Shown: piece after piece, positions 9,701-17,119 of the stretch
Numbering within the stretch: the first letter of the stretch is position 1
Layout: every line of letters starts with the position of its first letter
Source: 66-474 sp035606235
Lineage (GTDB): Bacteria; Pseudomonadota; Gammaproteobacteria; Xanthomonadales; Rhodanobacteraceae
DNA length: 64,000 nucleotides
Direction: 5' to 3'
Assembly: GCA_035606235.1 (NCBI GenBank)
Contig: DATNFU010000015.1
Span: 6,794 to 70,793, forward strand
The notes under the pieces: generated by a model
Told to the model about the DNA's origin: nothing
The model's database searches: none
The model's input: the letters and a program-made list of their open reading frames with translations, nothing else
Translations under genes and position numbers: made by a program

Positions 9701-10946
9701 CCTGCCCAAGACGCCCAATGGCAAGATAGATCGCAAAGCGCTGCCGCTGCCGAGCAGTATCGCCGCACCCGCTCCCGCTGTCGAAAGCGGACAGGAGCGG
9801 CCGCTCACGTCCCTGGAACATACCTTCCTGCAACTGTGGCGCGATCTGCTGCGCGTGCACGATATCAAGCTGGACGACAATTTCTTCGATCTGGGCGGCG
9901 ATTCGCTGCTGGCGGTGCGCGTGTTCCAGCGTGCGCAGGAACTGACCGGCGTGAACCTGCCGCTCTCGACGTTGCTGATCGCGCCCACCATTGCCGGTCA
10001 GGCCGCCGCGTTCCGCGCGGCGGGTGCGAAAGGGCCCGATGGCGCGACGCCGCGCGAGCTCGCCGCAAGCGCCGCCGATCCCTGGGCATTGCTGGTTCCA
10101 TTGCAGCCCCGCGGCACATTGCCACCGCTGTTCTGCGTGCACGCGGTCGGCGGCAATGTGCTGGGTTACAAACCGCTGGCGCAGGCGCTGGGCGAGGATC
10201 GACCGTTCTACGGGATCCAGGCGGTCGGTCTGGATGGCATCACGCCGATGCTGGAATCACTGCCCGCGATGGCGGCGCGTTACTGCGCGGAAATTCGCTC
10301 GCTGCAACCGCGCGGGCCTTACTTCCTCGCCGGTCGTTCGATGGGCGGCATGATCGCCTACGAGATCGCGCGGCAGTTGCGCGAGCAGGGCGAACCCATC
10401 GCGCTGCTTGCGTTGTTCGACACCTATGGACCGGGCAATCACCACTTCGAGCTGCAGCGGGCCGGATCCCTGCGACGCATCAGCCAGCGTTGGCGCGGCC
10501 GCTGGCAGCGATTGCGCGATGCCGACCTGCGCAAGTTCGGGCAATGGATCAGCGAATATGCGTACTGGCGCGGGCTGTGGCTCAGCGACGCGGTGCGCCT
10601 GCGCTGGGCGCGCGCAACCGGCCACACCTTGCCGCACGCACTGCGCTATCGGGTGCTGCTCGACTGCAATCAGCGCGCCTACTACAACTACGTGCCACCG
10701 CCCTATCCGGGCAAGATCACCCTGTTCCGCGCCGCCGAGCATCCGGCCGAAATGGCGGCGTCCTATGCGCTGGGTTGGGAAAATGCGGCGGCCGAGCTGG
10801 AAGTGATCCAGATGACCGGCGATCACGATTCGCTGATCGAGCAGCCCGCGCTGGTAGCGGCGTTCCGGGAGGTGCTTGAGCGCACGCAACTGGCGATTGC
10901 CCCGCCTGCGATCAGCGAGCCCAAGGCCGAAGAATTGGTCGCCTGA
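3738..10946 (+). CDS. Hybrid PKS-NRPS megasynthase, KS-AT-ACP-C-A-PCP-TE
   Basis: The start is ATG 3738, with AGGGAGG at 3724-3730, giving 2402 residues. KS (about 8-430) has Cys177 in HTACSTS plus EAHGTGTPLGDP and KGNIGHLFAAAG, so the Cys-His-His set is intact. AT (about 525-830) has FPGQGSQ, Ser623 in GHSSGEY and HAFH, the malonyl-CoA signature. ACP Ser955 is in LGLDSL. The following linker (LRQLLQNQ...) looks like a coiled coil. The C domain (about 1055-1490) has HHLVSDGWS, with its start resembling C domains that follow PKS modules. A domain (about 1510-2010): YTSGSTGRPKG, FDIAGLEL, NLYGPTETT, YRTGDLG, NGKIDRKAL. Its hand-read code D-I-L-Q-L-G-L-I-W matches the glycine code as I remember it. 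PCP Ser2056 is in LGGDSL. TE Ser2201 is in GRSMGG, with a later GDHDS histidine. No KR, DH, ER, MT or epimerase is present, so the beta-keto group stays. It works after the A-PCP protein. Confidence 0.95.
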   Translation: MSAGHLEGVAIVGMAGRFPGARNINEFWDNLLAGRESISRFTPEQLDASVPAELREHPRYVAARGVIADADRFDAAFFGIPPREALLIDPQQRVFLELCWNALEHAGTVPRRFPGSIGVYAGTSTNTYRKLVESRADLLRAAGEFATMLANEKDYVATRVAHRLDLHGPALSIHTACSTSLVAIAQAWYALMSWQCDLALAGGINIVVPQESGYLPVEGGMESGDGHCRPFNAQASGTVFSSGGAVVALKRLSDALENGDTIWAVLRGVAVNNDGGEKASFSAPSVRGQTAVIRQALGCAGVSAESIGYMEAHGTGTPLGDPIEVTALTRAYAQDTQARQYCWLGSVKGNIGHLFAAAGVAGLIKACLSLHYGRIPATLHYVDGNPEIDFAASPFKVANHSIEWPRGATPRRAAVSSFGVGGTNAHVILEEAPETASRAVPASGESRPALLVLSAKDEAALDRRAAELAPTLLDHRDEDLPDIAATLALGREPMRVRGAVVARTLEQACERLSKIGGHHADAKPRVVFLFPGQGSQHAGMARELLASEPVFRETFEHCCALASRHLGRDLQKLVLPAPEDERAAQAALAETRYTQPALFAVEYALAEWWESIGIRADAMIGHSSGEYVAACRAGVFTLEQAIALVVARAAAMYAQPRGAMLALRAGLKDLPPQLPGEVEVAAVNAPALTVLAGIESAIENCATRLTEAGIASTRLQVSHAFHSALMDGALPVFRRAFDELQPASPQRVLYSCVSGLPMESSQATAADYWCEQLRKPVRFADALQHALSEADGTCLCLEVGPAQALTGLARGMLAGRGAAIASLGPAAQPGDAAEHLQRALGEAWKAGCEPDWERYFSGRAPRRVPLPGYPFQGERYWIEPESQAVPIGTVLAHRADANVASPQQPVPCLDASVASAAPGPTPLIAELREMFANMSGLPVAAEQDHVSFLELGLDSLALTQAALEIERRYGVQLKFRRLLEDLDSIAKLAAMLQVGRPAQPAPAVAAESAPAAAPLAQHSLLRQLLQNQKVLIDQQAELQRALRAQLGADTTAAPAQSMELGLTDAQMEKWLTGQYGGVSNLCYNESFLLTLEGPLDRSALEQALQHVIARHEAFTLSFAPDGSVQRIGAVAPPPLQFVDLAGSDAEAKLEAQSAYALKQPFDLERAPLIRTQLLRLGPEHHALMVTVHHLVSDGWSEAVLLEELAHSYNAFAACERPALPPAESWHAYVLAERARRRGAQPQLEYWQRVYASVPEPLALPTDRATSPAARLDFAAAGVRHEFPRELADSLRRHARKGGVTLGSLLLAGLSVLLARLSGQRDFAIGVPFAGQALAGYRNLIGDGVNTLPLRFALEDSMPFGEWMRAVHRNLLDAAENQDLTVYTLLHTLELPGGSERPHLADIIFSLKPRLPKVNFSGLRHSMRDCPKVALFQDLFFHISDAGEGGLLGLDVYYRTALFDESTVRRWISHYESLLRAAIEHTDSPVASLPLMTDDQRRQVLLGWNNTARAFDRGASVPSLIAAQAARAPERIAVECEGQTLSYAQLARRADAIARALLARGVQRGELVGVCVRRDLELLPALLGIMKSGAAYVPLDPAFPADRLRYMAEHSGLRHVVVWRAESTPEVVARGRDLLELENLPTRRYLLRKQLPVIGGDDLAYVLYTSGSTGRPKGVRIPHRNLVNFLTSMRERPGIEADDVLCAVTTLSFDIAGLELYLPLIVGARIALASERLLADPQGLMQLICERGVSLLQTTPSLLRLLLDGGRIEGIRGLKLLVGGEPLPRDLAEAVLPRCRELWNLYGPTETTIWSTASRVQHGSGPLPLGTPLANTQIYVLDARGQPVPPGVVGEIWIGGAGVADGYHARPELSAERFVPDPFVERDAADQPARMYRTGDLGTLHEGVLHFHGRVDDQIKLRGYRIEPGDIEAVALAVPGVREAAAVAREFSATDKRLVLYVAGDADAATVREQLRGGLPAYMLPQHIQVLQALPKTPNGKIDRKALPLPSSIAAPAPAVESGQERPLTSLEHTFLQLWRDLLRVHDIKLDDNFFDLGGDSLLAVRVFQRAQELTGVNLPLSTLLIAPTIAGQAAAFRAAGAKGPDGATPRELAASAADPWALLVPLQPRGTLPPLFCVHAVGGNVLGYKPLAQALGEDRPFYGIQAVGLDGITPMLESLPAMAARYCAEIRSLQPRGPYFLAGRSMGGMIAYEIARQLREQGEPIALLALFDTYGPGNHHFELQRAGSLRRISQRWRGRWQRLRDADLRKFGQWISEYAYWRGLWLSDAVRLRWARATGHTLPHALRYRVLLDCNQRAYYNYVPPPYPGKITLFRAAEHPAEMAASYALGWENAAAELEVIQMTGDHDSLIEQPALVAAFREVLERTQLAIAPPAISEPKAEELVA

Positions 10947-10964
10947 GCGCAATACCGCGCCGCG

Positions 10965-11984
10965 TCAGCGGTGCAGCATGCGTTTGCAAGCAGCCTTGGT
11001 GTTCCAGAACAGATTCGCCGCCGGCGGCGCGCAGGCACCCAGTCCCCGCACCAGCGTGCCGGGATTGCATTGGCCGTATTTCAGGGCGTTGAAACATGCG
11101 CGACGCGAATCGGCGAATGCGCGCCGATGCAGGTACTCGTTGGCCAGCCGCGCCCAGGTGAGCGCGCGGCGCCTGCGCACCCACGCCGAATCGGCGGGAA
11201 ACAGATCCGGCCGCCGTTGCACCCAGCGGTCGATCAGCTCCAGATCGCTGCGCCACACTTCGATCGGATTGGAATGCATCAGACTGTCGGGCAGCAGCCG
11301 CCGGCGCACCAGTACCTCCGGCACGTAATCGAATTCGTGTCGCTCGGCCACGCGGAACCACAAATCCACGTCCTCGTTGATGCGCCGGGTGAGATCGAAG
11401 CCATCCACTTCGCGCAGCACCGATTTGCGCACCATCGCCGAGGAGGTGAGGATGAAATTGCCGCGCTCGAACAGCGCGCGCAACACATTGCCGCGGGCCG
11501 GCCGCTTCTGCTCGAACAGGGTTTGCGGGCGTTCGCGGTCGGATTGGAAGTCGCGTGCATCGGCATAAACGAATGCCGCGCGCGGATTGCGCCCGAACGC
11601 GGCGATCTGCAGCGCAAGCTTGTTCGGTGCCCACACGTCGTCGGCATCCAGAAAGGCGATGAACTCGCCGCGCGCCAGGGAGATCGCGGTCTGGCGCGCC
11701 GCCGCCGCGCCCGCGTTGGCCTGCATGCACCAGGAGATCCACGGATAACGTCGCGCGTGTTGCGCCAGCAGCATCGGCGTGTGATCGCTGGAGCCGTCGT
11801 CCACCACGATCAGCTCGAACTCGCGCCAGGTTTGCGCGGCCACGCTCGCGATGGTGTCGCTGATGGTCGCCGCCGCGTTATAGCTCGGCGTCACCACCGA
11901 CACCACTGGCGCGGGCGCGTGGGCGCCTTCGGGAGCGTTCCACTCGGGCCCGTACGCGATGCGCAGATTGGATGAATTCATCAT
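10965..11984 (-). CDS. Family 2 glycosyltransferase
   Basis: This is a 339-residue GT-A fold transferase, probably acting at the cytoplasmic face on a lipid-linked EPS intermediate. It shows VSVVTPSYNAA, IVVDDGSSD, and the DXD-type FLDADDVW that binds the metal and nucleotide sugar. NEDVDLWFR holds the likely acidic base region. There is no membrane segment. The start is the doubled ATGATG at 11984/11981; the first ATG overlaps the TAA stop of the upstream ATP-grasp/phosphatase gene by one base, so the two are translationally linked. A longer upstream frame was rejected because it would lie inside that neighbour. It forms a minus-strand unit with that gene and the NodB deacetylase. The donor sugar and acceptor are not readable from the sequence. 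Confidence 0.88.
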   Translation of the reverse strand: MMNSSNLRIAYGPEWNAPEGAHAPAPVVSVVTPSYNAAATISDTIASVAAQTWREFELIVVDDGSSDHTPMLLAQHARRYPWISWCMQANAGAAAARQTAISLARGEFIAFLDADDVWAPNKLALQIAAFGRNPRAAFVYADARDFQSDRERPQTLFEQKRPARGNVLRALFERGNFILTSSAMVRKSVLREVDGFDLTRRINEDVDLWFRVAERHEFDYVPEVLVRRRLLPDSLMHSNPIEVWRSDLELIDRWVQRRPDLFPADSAWVRRRRALTWARLANEYLHRRAFADSRRACFNALKYGQCNPGTLVRGLGACAPPAANLFWNTKAACKRMLHR

Positions 11985-13678
11985 TACGCGTGCGCACTCC
12001 GTTGTCTGGCCAGGTTGTCCACGCAATGCCGCAGCATGGCCGCGATCGGCCGCATGCCGGTTTCGTCCAGCGAGTAAGGATCGGCGATTTCGGTCTGCCG
12101 CGCGCCGCGGCGGGCGGCGGCGACGCCCAGCAGCACCGCTTTCGGAATTGCCTGCGGGCAGCTGCGCGCCAGCGCGCGCCAGTTCTCCGCATCCATCACG
12201 ATGATGAGGTCGGCCCATTCGATCAGCGTGGCATCCACCACGCGCGAGCGATGGCCGCCCAACTGCAGGCCCAGGGTCTGCTCGACCACCTTGGCCCAGC
12301 CGAGAGGTACACGGCGCTGCGCCTGCGCGTGAAAGCCGGCCGAAGCGATTTCAACGTCGCGCGCACAGGTTTGCAGCAGCCCTGCGACCACCGGGCTGCG
12401 GCAGATATTCCCGTAGCACAGCACCAGTACCCGGCGGATGCGGCGTTCACGCCAACCATCGCGCAGCCTGCGCCAGTTGGCGCGCGCGTTGCGCGCGGCC
12501 CGGCTGCGTTGCGCGCGTGGCAGCGCATCGCGACACAGCCGCCACCACAGTTGCGGCTGCCGCCAGCGGAACAGATCCCAGCGCTCGCGCCCGAGCAGGG
12601 GACGCAGCAACCCGCAAAAGTCGCCGACACGCAGCGACGCGACTCGCAGCGGATCGTGCCGCTGTCGCCAGGACTGCACGAACCAGTGCGCATCAGCGAC
12701 CAGGCTGCGCGCATGCATGCCACGCCGATAACGCGGTTGCGCTCCGAGCGGTTGGCGCGTCGCGAGCTTCAGCAAGCCGAGCGGAAAATTGACGCCGGCG
12801 GCGGTGGCCAGCGGCAGCGAACCCCACAGGCGCGGATTGATTTCCAGCAGACGGTAATCGCCCTCGTCGTTGCACTTGAATTCCACCATCGCCACTCCGT
12901 GCCAGCGCAGGTGAATCAGCAGTGTCAGCGCCGCTTCCAGCAATGGCGCCGGCGGTTCGATCGCGCGCCGATAGGTGCTGGCGCCGCCGGTGACCGGCAT
13001 TTCGTGGATGCGTCGATGGGCGAACCACCAGCGCGGCCTGCCATGCTCGAACAACAGCTCGATGCCGACGCCGTGGCCGCGAAAATATTCCTGTTCGACC
13101 ACCGGCGTGAACGGCAGCATCGCCGCATGCGCGGCGCGGCGCTCCTGTCCATCCCGGCACACGCGCACGTCGAAGGCCAGGATCGTGTCGCATCCCGGCA
13201 CCTTGCTGTGCAGCGGCTTCACCACCAGCGGGTAGGAGACACATTCCGGCGCCTGTTCCGTCGCGGTCACGACCATTCCGCGCGGTGTCTTGATACCCAG
13301 TTCGCGCGCGAGATCCAGCGTGCGCTGCTTGTCCAGCGCGATGTCCAGCGATGCTTCGCAGCTCAGCACCGCCTTGGCCCGCAGTTGTGGATCGAGCGCA
13401 TCGGCCTTCAGCGCCAGCAGCGAGGCCTCGGTGCAGCACAGGATCAGTTCGTAATGTTCATTGCGATCCAGCGCAATCAGCCATTCGCGCAAGGCGGTCA
13501 CGTTCGCGGGCTGGACCAGCCGGCGCGCGGCGCGGCGCGAAGCGAAGCCGAGACAATCAGGCTCGATCCCCGCCACGTGCAACTCGCAGCAAGCCGGGAG
13601 CGCAAGCAGCGATTCCGCCGCAGCCTTGCTGTGGCCGTCGAGGATCAATACTTTCGGCCGCTTGATGGTCATCGGCAT
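11984..13678 (-). CDS. ATP-grasp ligase / low-molecular-weight protein tyrosine phosphatase fusion
   Basis: This is a 564-residue two-domain protein. The N-terminal about 400 residues resemble the ATP-grasp part of carbamoyl-phosphate-synthase-like ligases: a pre-ATP-grasp start KVLILDGHSKAA, the nucleotide-binding VVKPLHSK, the metal-binding run MVEFKCND and LEINPRLWGS. Residues about 415-560 are a low-molecular-weight phosphatase: the CX5RS loop CYGNICRS with nucleophile Cys421, VMDAENW, and the general-acid Asp in IADPYSLDE. Both active sites look intact. The phosphatase half would fit dephosphorylation of tyrosine-phosphorylated EPS proteins. The substrate of the ligase half is unknown. 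ATG 13678 follows the deacetylase stop by one base; ATG 13672 is an alternative start. See the findings for the fusion. Confidence 0.85.
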   Translation of the reverse strand: MPMTIKRPKVLILDGHSKAAAESLLALPACCELHVAGIEPDCLGFASRRAARRLVQPANVTALREWLIALDRNEHYELILCCTEASLLALKADALDPQLRAKAVLSCEASLDIALDKQRTLDLARELGIKTPRGMVVTATEQAPECVSYPLVVKPLHSKVPGCDTILAFDVRVCRDGQERRAAHAAMLPFTPVVEQEYFRGHGVGIELLFEHGRPRWWFAHRRIHEMPVTGGASTYRRAIEPPAPLLEAALTLLIHLRWHGVAMVEFKCNDEGDYRLLEINPRLWGSLPLATAAGVNFPLGLLKLATRQPLGAQPRYRRGMHARSLVADAHWFVQSWRQRHDPLRVASLRVGDFCGLLRPLLGRERWDLFRWRQPQLWWRLCRDALPRAQRSRAARNARANWRRLRDGWRERRIRRVLVLCYGNICRSPVVAGLLQTCARDVEIASAGFHAQAQRRVPLGWAKVVEQTLGLQLGGHRSRVVDATLIEWADLIIVMDAENWRALARSCPQAIPKAVLLGVAAARRGARQTEIADPYSLDETGMRPIAAMLRHCVDNLARQRSAHA

Positions 13679-13679
13679 C

Positions 13680-14624
13680 TCACGCTGCGGGCCGGTGCAG
13701 GCGGCGAACGAAATAACTCTTGCGATCGCCGGCGGGAACACGCGGCAAGGTGTACACATCGGCATCGGCGGTGACCACGTCTTCGCGCGTGGAGAGTGCG
13801 GCGCGATAAACCTCGCGCACCGCCTGGCGCGAAGCATGGTCATGGTCGCCATTGGGATAGCAGAACAGATCCACGCTGCGGCCGAGGCGCTGCTCCAGCG
13901 CGCGGCGACTGTCCACCAATTCGGCGTGCAACGCCTGGCGCGGCAACCGGCTCAGGATCGGATGGGTGGCAGTATGGGAACCGATGCCGATCAACTGCGC
14001 ATCCAGCCGCGCCAGTTGTGACCAGCTCATCGGCGCATGGCGGTCCAGCTGCGCGGCGGTCGGTTCGAATTGCCGGGTGCACGCGCGCACGCGCTCCTCA
14101 AACGCCTGCCGTTCGGAAAGCGCCAGCTGTTTGGCCCAGTCCACCATCGCTCGCGCGGAATGCTTTGGACTGCCGATTTTCAGCGCCAGACGTGCGCGCT
14201 CCGCATCGCCCAACAGCGACAGGCGTACACGCAACTCGGTATTCCAGAGCCATGCGCCGGATTCGATCAGACCCGGACAGACGAAAAAAGTGGCCGGCAC
14301 GCGTGCATCGCGCAGCAACGGCCAGACCACGCTGTAATGATTGCGCACACCGTCATCGAAACTGAGCGCGACTTCTTCGCCATTGGCGGTGCCCGCGATC
14401 AGGCGATCGACCAAACGCGTCAGCGGCACCACATCGAACGTATCGCGGAGGAATCGCAACTGCCAGCGGAATTGGCGGATCGACACGTCCTCGTGGCCGA
14501 CGCTGTGGTACATCAGGATGCGCGGGCGGCGCACCGCCCTGGCGCGTCGCAACGCATGGCCCGACCACAACGAGGCCAATTGCAGGGGCGGCGCCAACGC
14601 GCGCCGCAGAACGATGCTGTGCAT
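13680..14624 (-). CDS. Polysaccharide deacetylase (NodB / CE4)
   Basis: This is a 314-residue carbohydrate esterase of family 4, expected to remove N- or O-acetyl groups from a polysaccharide or a lipid-linked precursor. It shows ILMYHSVG at 37-44, the metal/catalytic SFDDG at 88-92, and HTATHP further on (the H-x3-H metal site), then FCYPNGDHDH. The N-terminus is basic with weak hydrophobicity and has no clear signal peptide, so it may act in the cytoplasm or at the membrane. It is the first gene of a three-gene minus-strand unit, deacetylase then ATP-grasp/phosphatase then GT2, with 1-base gap and overlap. A second NodB protein lies at 28531-29370, and the two are not close copies. Confidence 0.88.
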   Translation of the reverse strand: MHSIVLRRALAPPLQLASLWSGHALRRARAVRRPRILMYHSVGHEDVSIRQFRWQLRFLRDTFDVVPLTRLVDRLIAGTANGEEVALSFDDGVRNHYSVVWPLLRDARVPATFFVCPGLIESGAWLWNTELRVRLSLLGDAERARLALKIGSPKHSARAMVDWAKQLALSERQAFEERVRACTRQFEPTAAQLDRHAPMSWSQLARLDAQLIGIGSHTATHPILSRLPRQALHAELVDSRRALEQRLGRSVDLFCYPNGDHDHASRQAVREVYRAALSTREDVVTADADVYTLPRVPAGDRKSYFVRRLHRPAA

Positions 14625-14804
14625 GGACTGGAGCTTCCTTGCGAGTCCGCTTGCGCATTGTAGCGGGATGCCCGATCAACGATGCATGAAGCAGGTGTGA
14701 TTGATTTCGACCGTTCATTCTTTCGTTCACCTTGCGCAAACAAAAACGGAGTCACTCTTGGGGTCGCGCAGGAAGCGCGGCGGCATTCGAAGGTCAAGGA
14801 CGCG

Positions 14805-15899
14805 ATGCGGAAGCAATCCACCATTCTGGTCACCGGCGGTGCCGGTTACATCGGCAGCCATGTCGTATTGCAATTGGTCGAAGCCGGCGAGCGCGTGATC
14901 GTGCTGGATGATCTGAGCACCGGGTTTCGCGACGCGGTGATCGGTGCCGATCTGGTGGTCGGCGATGTCGGCGACATCGCGCTGGTGTCGCGACTGCTGC
15001 GCGAACATGCGTGCGACACGGTCATGCATTTCGCCGCACGCACGATCGTGCCGGAGTCGGTTGCCGATCCCCTGCGCTACTACGGCAACAACACCTGCGC
15101 CACGCGCAATCTGCTGGCGGCCTGCGCGCAAGCCCGGGTGCAGAGTTTCGTGTTTTCCTCGACCGCCGCAGTGTACGGCACGCCACCGGATGGCAAGGCG
15201 TCGGAAGACAGCCCGCTCGCGCCGATCAATCCGTACGGTCGCTCCAAGCTGATGAGCGAGTGGATGCTGCGCGATCTTGGCCAAGCCGGCGGTCCGCGCT
15301 ACGTCGCGTTGCGCTACTTCAACGTCGCCGGCTGCGATCCCGCCGGACGCATTGGCCAGTCCACCAAAAACGCCACCCTGCTGGTGAAGGTCGCCTGCGA
15401 AGCCGCGCTCGGCAAGCGCCCGCAGCTTTCCATCTTCGGCACCGACTACGACACACCCGACGGCACCGGCGTGCGCGATTACATCCACGTCGCGGATCTG
15501 GCGCGCGCGCATCTGGATGCGCTGGCTTATCTGCGCGACGGCGGCGACTCAACCACGCTCAATTGCGGTTACGGCCACGGCTATTCCGTGCGTGAAGTGC
15601 TGGACGCGGTCGGTCGTGCGAATGGCGAGCCGGTTCCATGCGTGGAGCGCGCGCGTCGCCCCGGCGATCCTTCCACATTGATCGCGGAGGCGCGGCGCAT
15701 CCGGCGCACGCTGGGCTGGCAGCCGCGCCACGATGATCTGGCATTTATCGCGCGCACCGCGCTGGCGTGGGAGCGCAAGCTGGGCCAGCCCTTCGAATCC
15801 GCGGAGGTGATCAGGTCAGTGCCCACGAGACGCGATGGTTTCGATCCAGCAATGCCACCACGCAATCGAGTGTACGCGCCAGGCGCATCGCTTCGTTGA
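14805..15899 (+). CDS. galE: UDP-glucose 4-epimerase
   Basis: This 364-residue extended short-chain dehydrogenase would interconvert UDP-glucose and UDP-galactose (or the N-acetyl forms) for EPS precursors. It has the NAD-binding TGGAGYIGSH, the catalytic SSTAAVYG serine region, and the YxxxK pair in NPYGRSK. RYFNVAGCDP, GVRDYIHV and the C-terminal RRPGDPSTL are typical of GalE. ATG 14805 was chosen because AAGGA ends 4 bases upstream and the protein then begins at the NAD motif; an upstream in-frame stretch from 14682 is not conserved in character. The last about 30 residues after the usual GalE end overlap the convergent glycosyltransferase gene by 89 bases. Confidence 0.9.
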   Translation: MRKQSTILVTGGAGYIGSHVVLQLVEAGERVIVLDDLSTGFRDAVIGADLVVGDVGDIALVSRLLREHACDTVMHFAARTIVPESVADPLRYYGNNTCATRNLLAACAQARVQSFVFSSTAAVYGTPPDGKASEDSPLAPINPYGRSKLMSEWMLRDLGQAGGPRYVALRYFNVAGCDPAGRIGQSTKNATLLVKVACEAALGKRPQLSIFGTDYDTPDGTGVRDYIHVADLARAHLDALAYLRDGGDSTTLNCGYGHGYSVREVLDAVGRANGEPVPCVERARRPGDPSTLIAEARRIRRTLGWQPRHDDLAFIARTALAWERKLGQPFESAEVIRSVPTRRDGFDPAMPPRNRVYAPGASLR

Positions 15900-16962
15900 A
15901 ACGCACCTTGGCGTCGTATGCCGCGCGCGCGCCGATGCGGCGGTAACTTTCGGGGTCGAGCGCGAGCGCTTCGCGTAACGTCTGCTTCCAGCATTCGACG
16001 GTTGGCTCGCGCACGATAAAACCATTGGTGCGATGGCGCAGGTAGATGCGTGGTGCGATCGAGTCGGTGGAAACCACCAGTTTGCCCTGATGCATCGCAT
16101 GCAGGATGGTGCGGTCGCCGGTTGAGCGGGTCAATCCTTGCTGAATCGGCATCGCGTACACACGACAGCCGCACATCTGCCTGTAATAGGTATCGTTGGA
16201 CCAATCGGTGTGCAGCGTTACATTGGGGAATGGCGCGACCAGCTCACGCAAGCGGCTGTCCACGCGTCCAGCCGGAATCCCGATCCGGGTCGGCACGCCC
16301 AGCTCTCCGACCGCGCGCAGGAAAGCCGTGTAGTCGCGAAAAGAATGTCCGCCGGTGAGCACGTAATCGCCGAGCGTACTGTCGGGCAGGTCGTAACCGC
16401 CGAGCGCGGTGGACCACGGAATCGCGCACAGTTTCTCTTCCGGGATTCCAAACTCCGCGTGATAAATCGCGATCTCCTCCGGCGAGTGCACCTGCACTTG
16501 CGCCAGCACGCGATTGGCCAGGCGCAGCAATTGCCGCTGCAGCCAACCCGCCGCACCCGCGGACTTCTGCCAATGCGCATCCACGATCACGTGCGGCGCT
16601 TTGATCCATGGGCACAGCCCGGCAAGCGCGGCATAGACAAGATCCGCGCGCTCTCCACCCGCGATCAATACCAGCTGGTAACGATGCGCGCGCGCCAGCA
16701 ATCGCAAAATGACGGAGATATCCGGGATGCCGACTTTGCGCGTCAGCGGTGTCAGCCAATTCCGGCGCGCACCAAGCGTGGTCACCACGCGGTTCCAGAC
16801 TGGCGACTTCGGATACGGCAAGGTGCTGAGGATCCTGAATCGCGCGGCACGGCTTTCGACGCCGGCGATCCAGAGTTTCTGGCGCGCGAGCTCAGCCGCG
16901 ATCGCGTCTTCGTCATCCTCTCGGGGCACCACGGGCGCGCCCGCAGCGGAAGGTTTTGACAC
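15811..16962 (-). CDS. Glycosyltransferase, GT4-like
   Basis: This 383-residue protein probably has a GT-B fold. The C-terminal half carries the pattern seen in family 4 enzymes: LTGGHSFRDY, a donor-site region around LTRSTGDRTILHAMHQGKLVV, and a final helix pair. The N-terminal half contains VLIAGGERADLVY. The classical E-x7-E is not clear, so the family call is moderate. GTG 16962 was chosen because a strong GGGAGG (16968-16973, complement) sits 5 bases upstream; a longer frame to 17040 also exists but would lack a ribosome site. It is convergent with galE (89-base overlap) and divergent from the beta-helix gene. It most likely adds a sugar to the EPS or to a related glycan. Confidence 0.72.
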   Translation of the reverse strand: MSKPSAAGAPVVPREDDEDAIAAELARQKLWIAGVESRAARFRILSTLPYPKSPVWNRVVTTLGARRNWLTPLTRKVGIPDISVILRLLARAHRYQLVLIAGGERADLVYAALAGLCPWIKAPHVIVDAHWQKSAGAAGWLQRQLLRLANRVLAQVQVHSPEEIAIYHAEFGIPEEKLCAIPWSTALGGYDLPDSTLGDYVLTGGHSFRDYTAFLRAVGELGVPTRIGIPAGRVDSRLRELVAPFPNVTLHTDWSNDTYYRQMCGCRVYAMPIQQGLTRSTGDRTILHAMHQGKLVVSTDSIAPRIYLRHRTNGFIVREPTVECWKQTLREALALDPESYRRIGARAAYDAKVRFNEAMRLARTLDCVVALLDRNHRVSWALT

Positions 16963-17119
16963 AAACACCTCCCTGTTTGGTCCATCGGCGAACGTGATTT
17001 CAATAGTTAGCCGCGGCGGGTGGCGATCGCGTGAAACCACGGGCGGAACGCACGGTTTTCACATGCTTCTCATGATCGCGAGTAGACCGTACCCCTTCGA
17101 CTCAGGGAAGGGCGAACAC
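16963..17119. promoter_or_regulatory. Divergent control region between GT4-like and beta-helix genes
   Basis: These 157 bases separate two divergently read genes, so promoters for both should lie here. The GGGAGG ribosome site of the minus-strand gene is at 16968-16973, and a purine-rich AGGGAAGGG at about 17104-17112 precedes the plus-strand ATG at 17120. I see no convincing -35/-10 pair or -24/-12 element. Confidence 0.4.
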
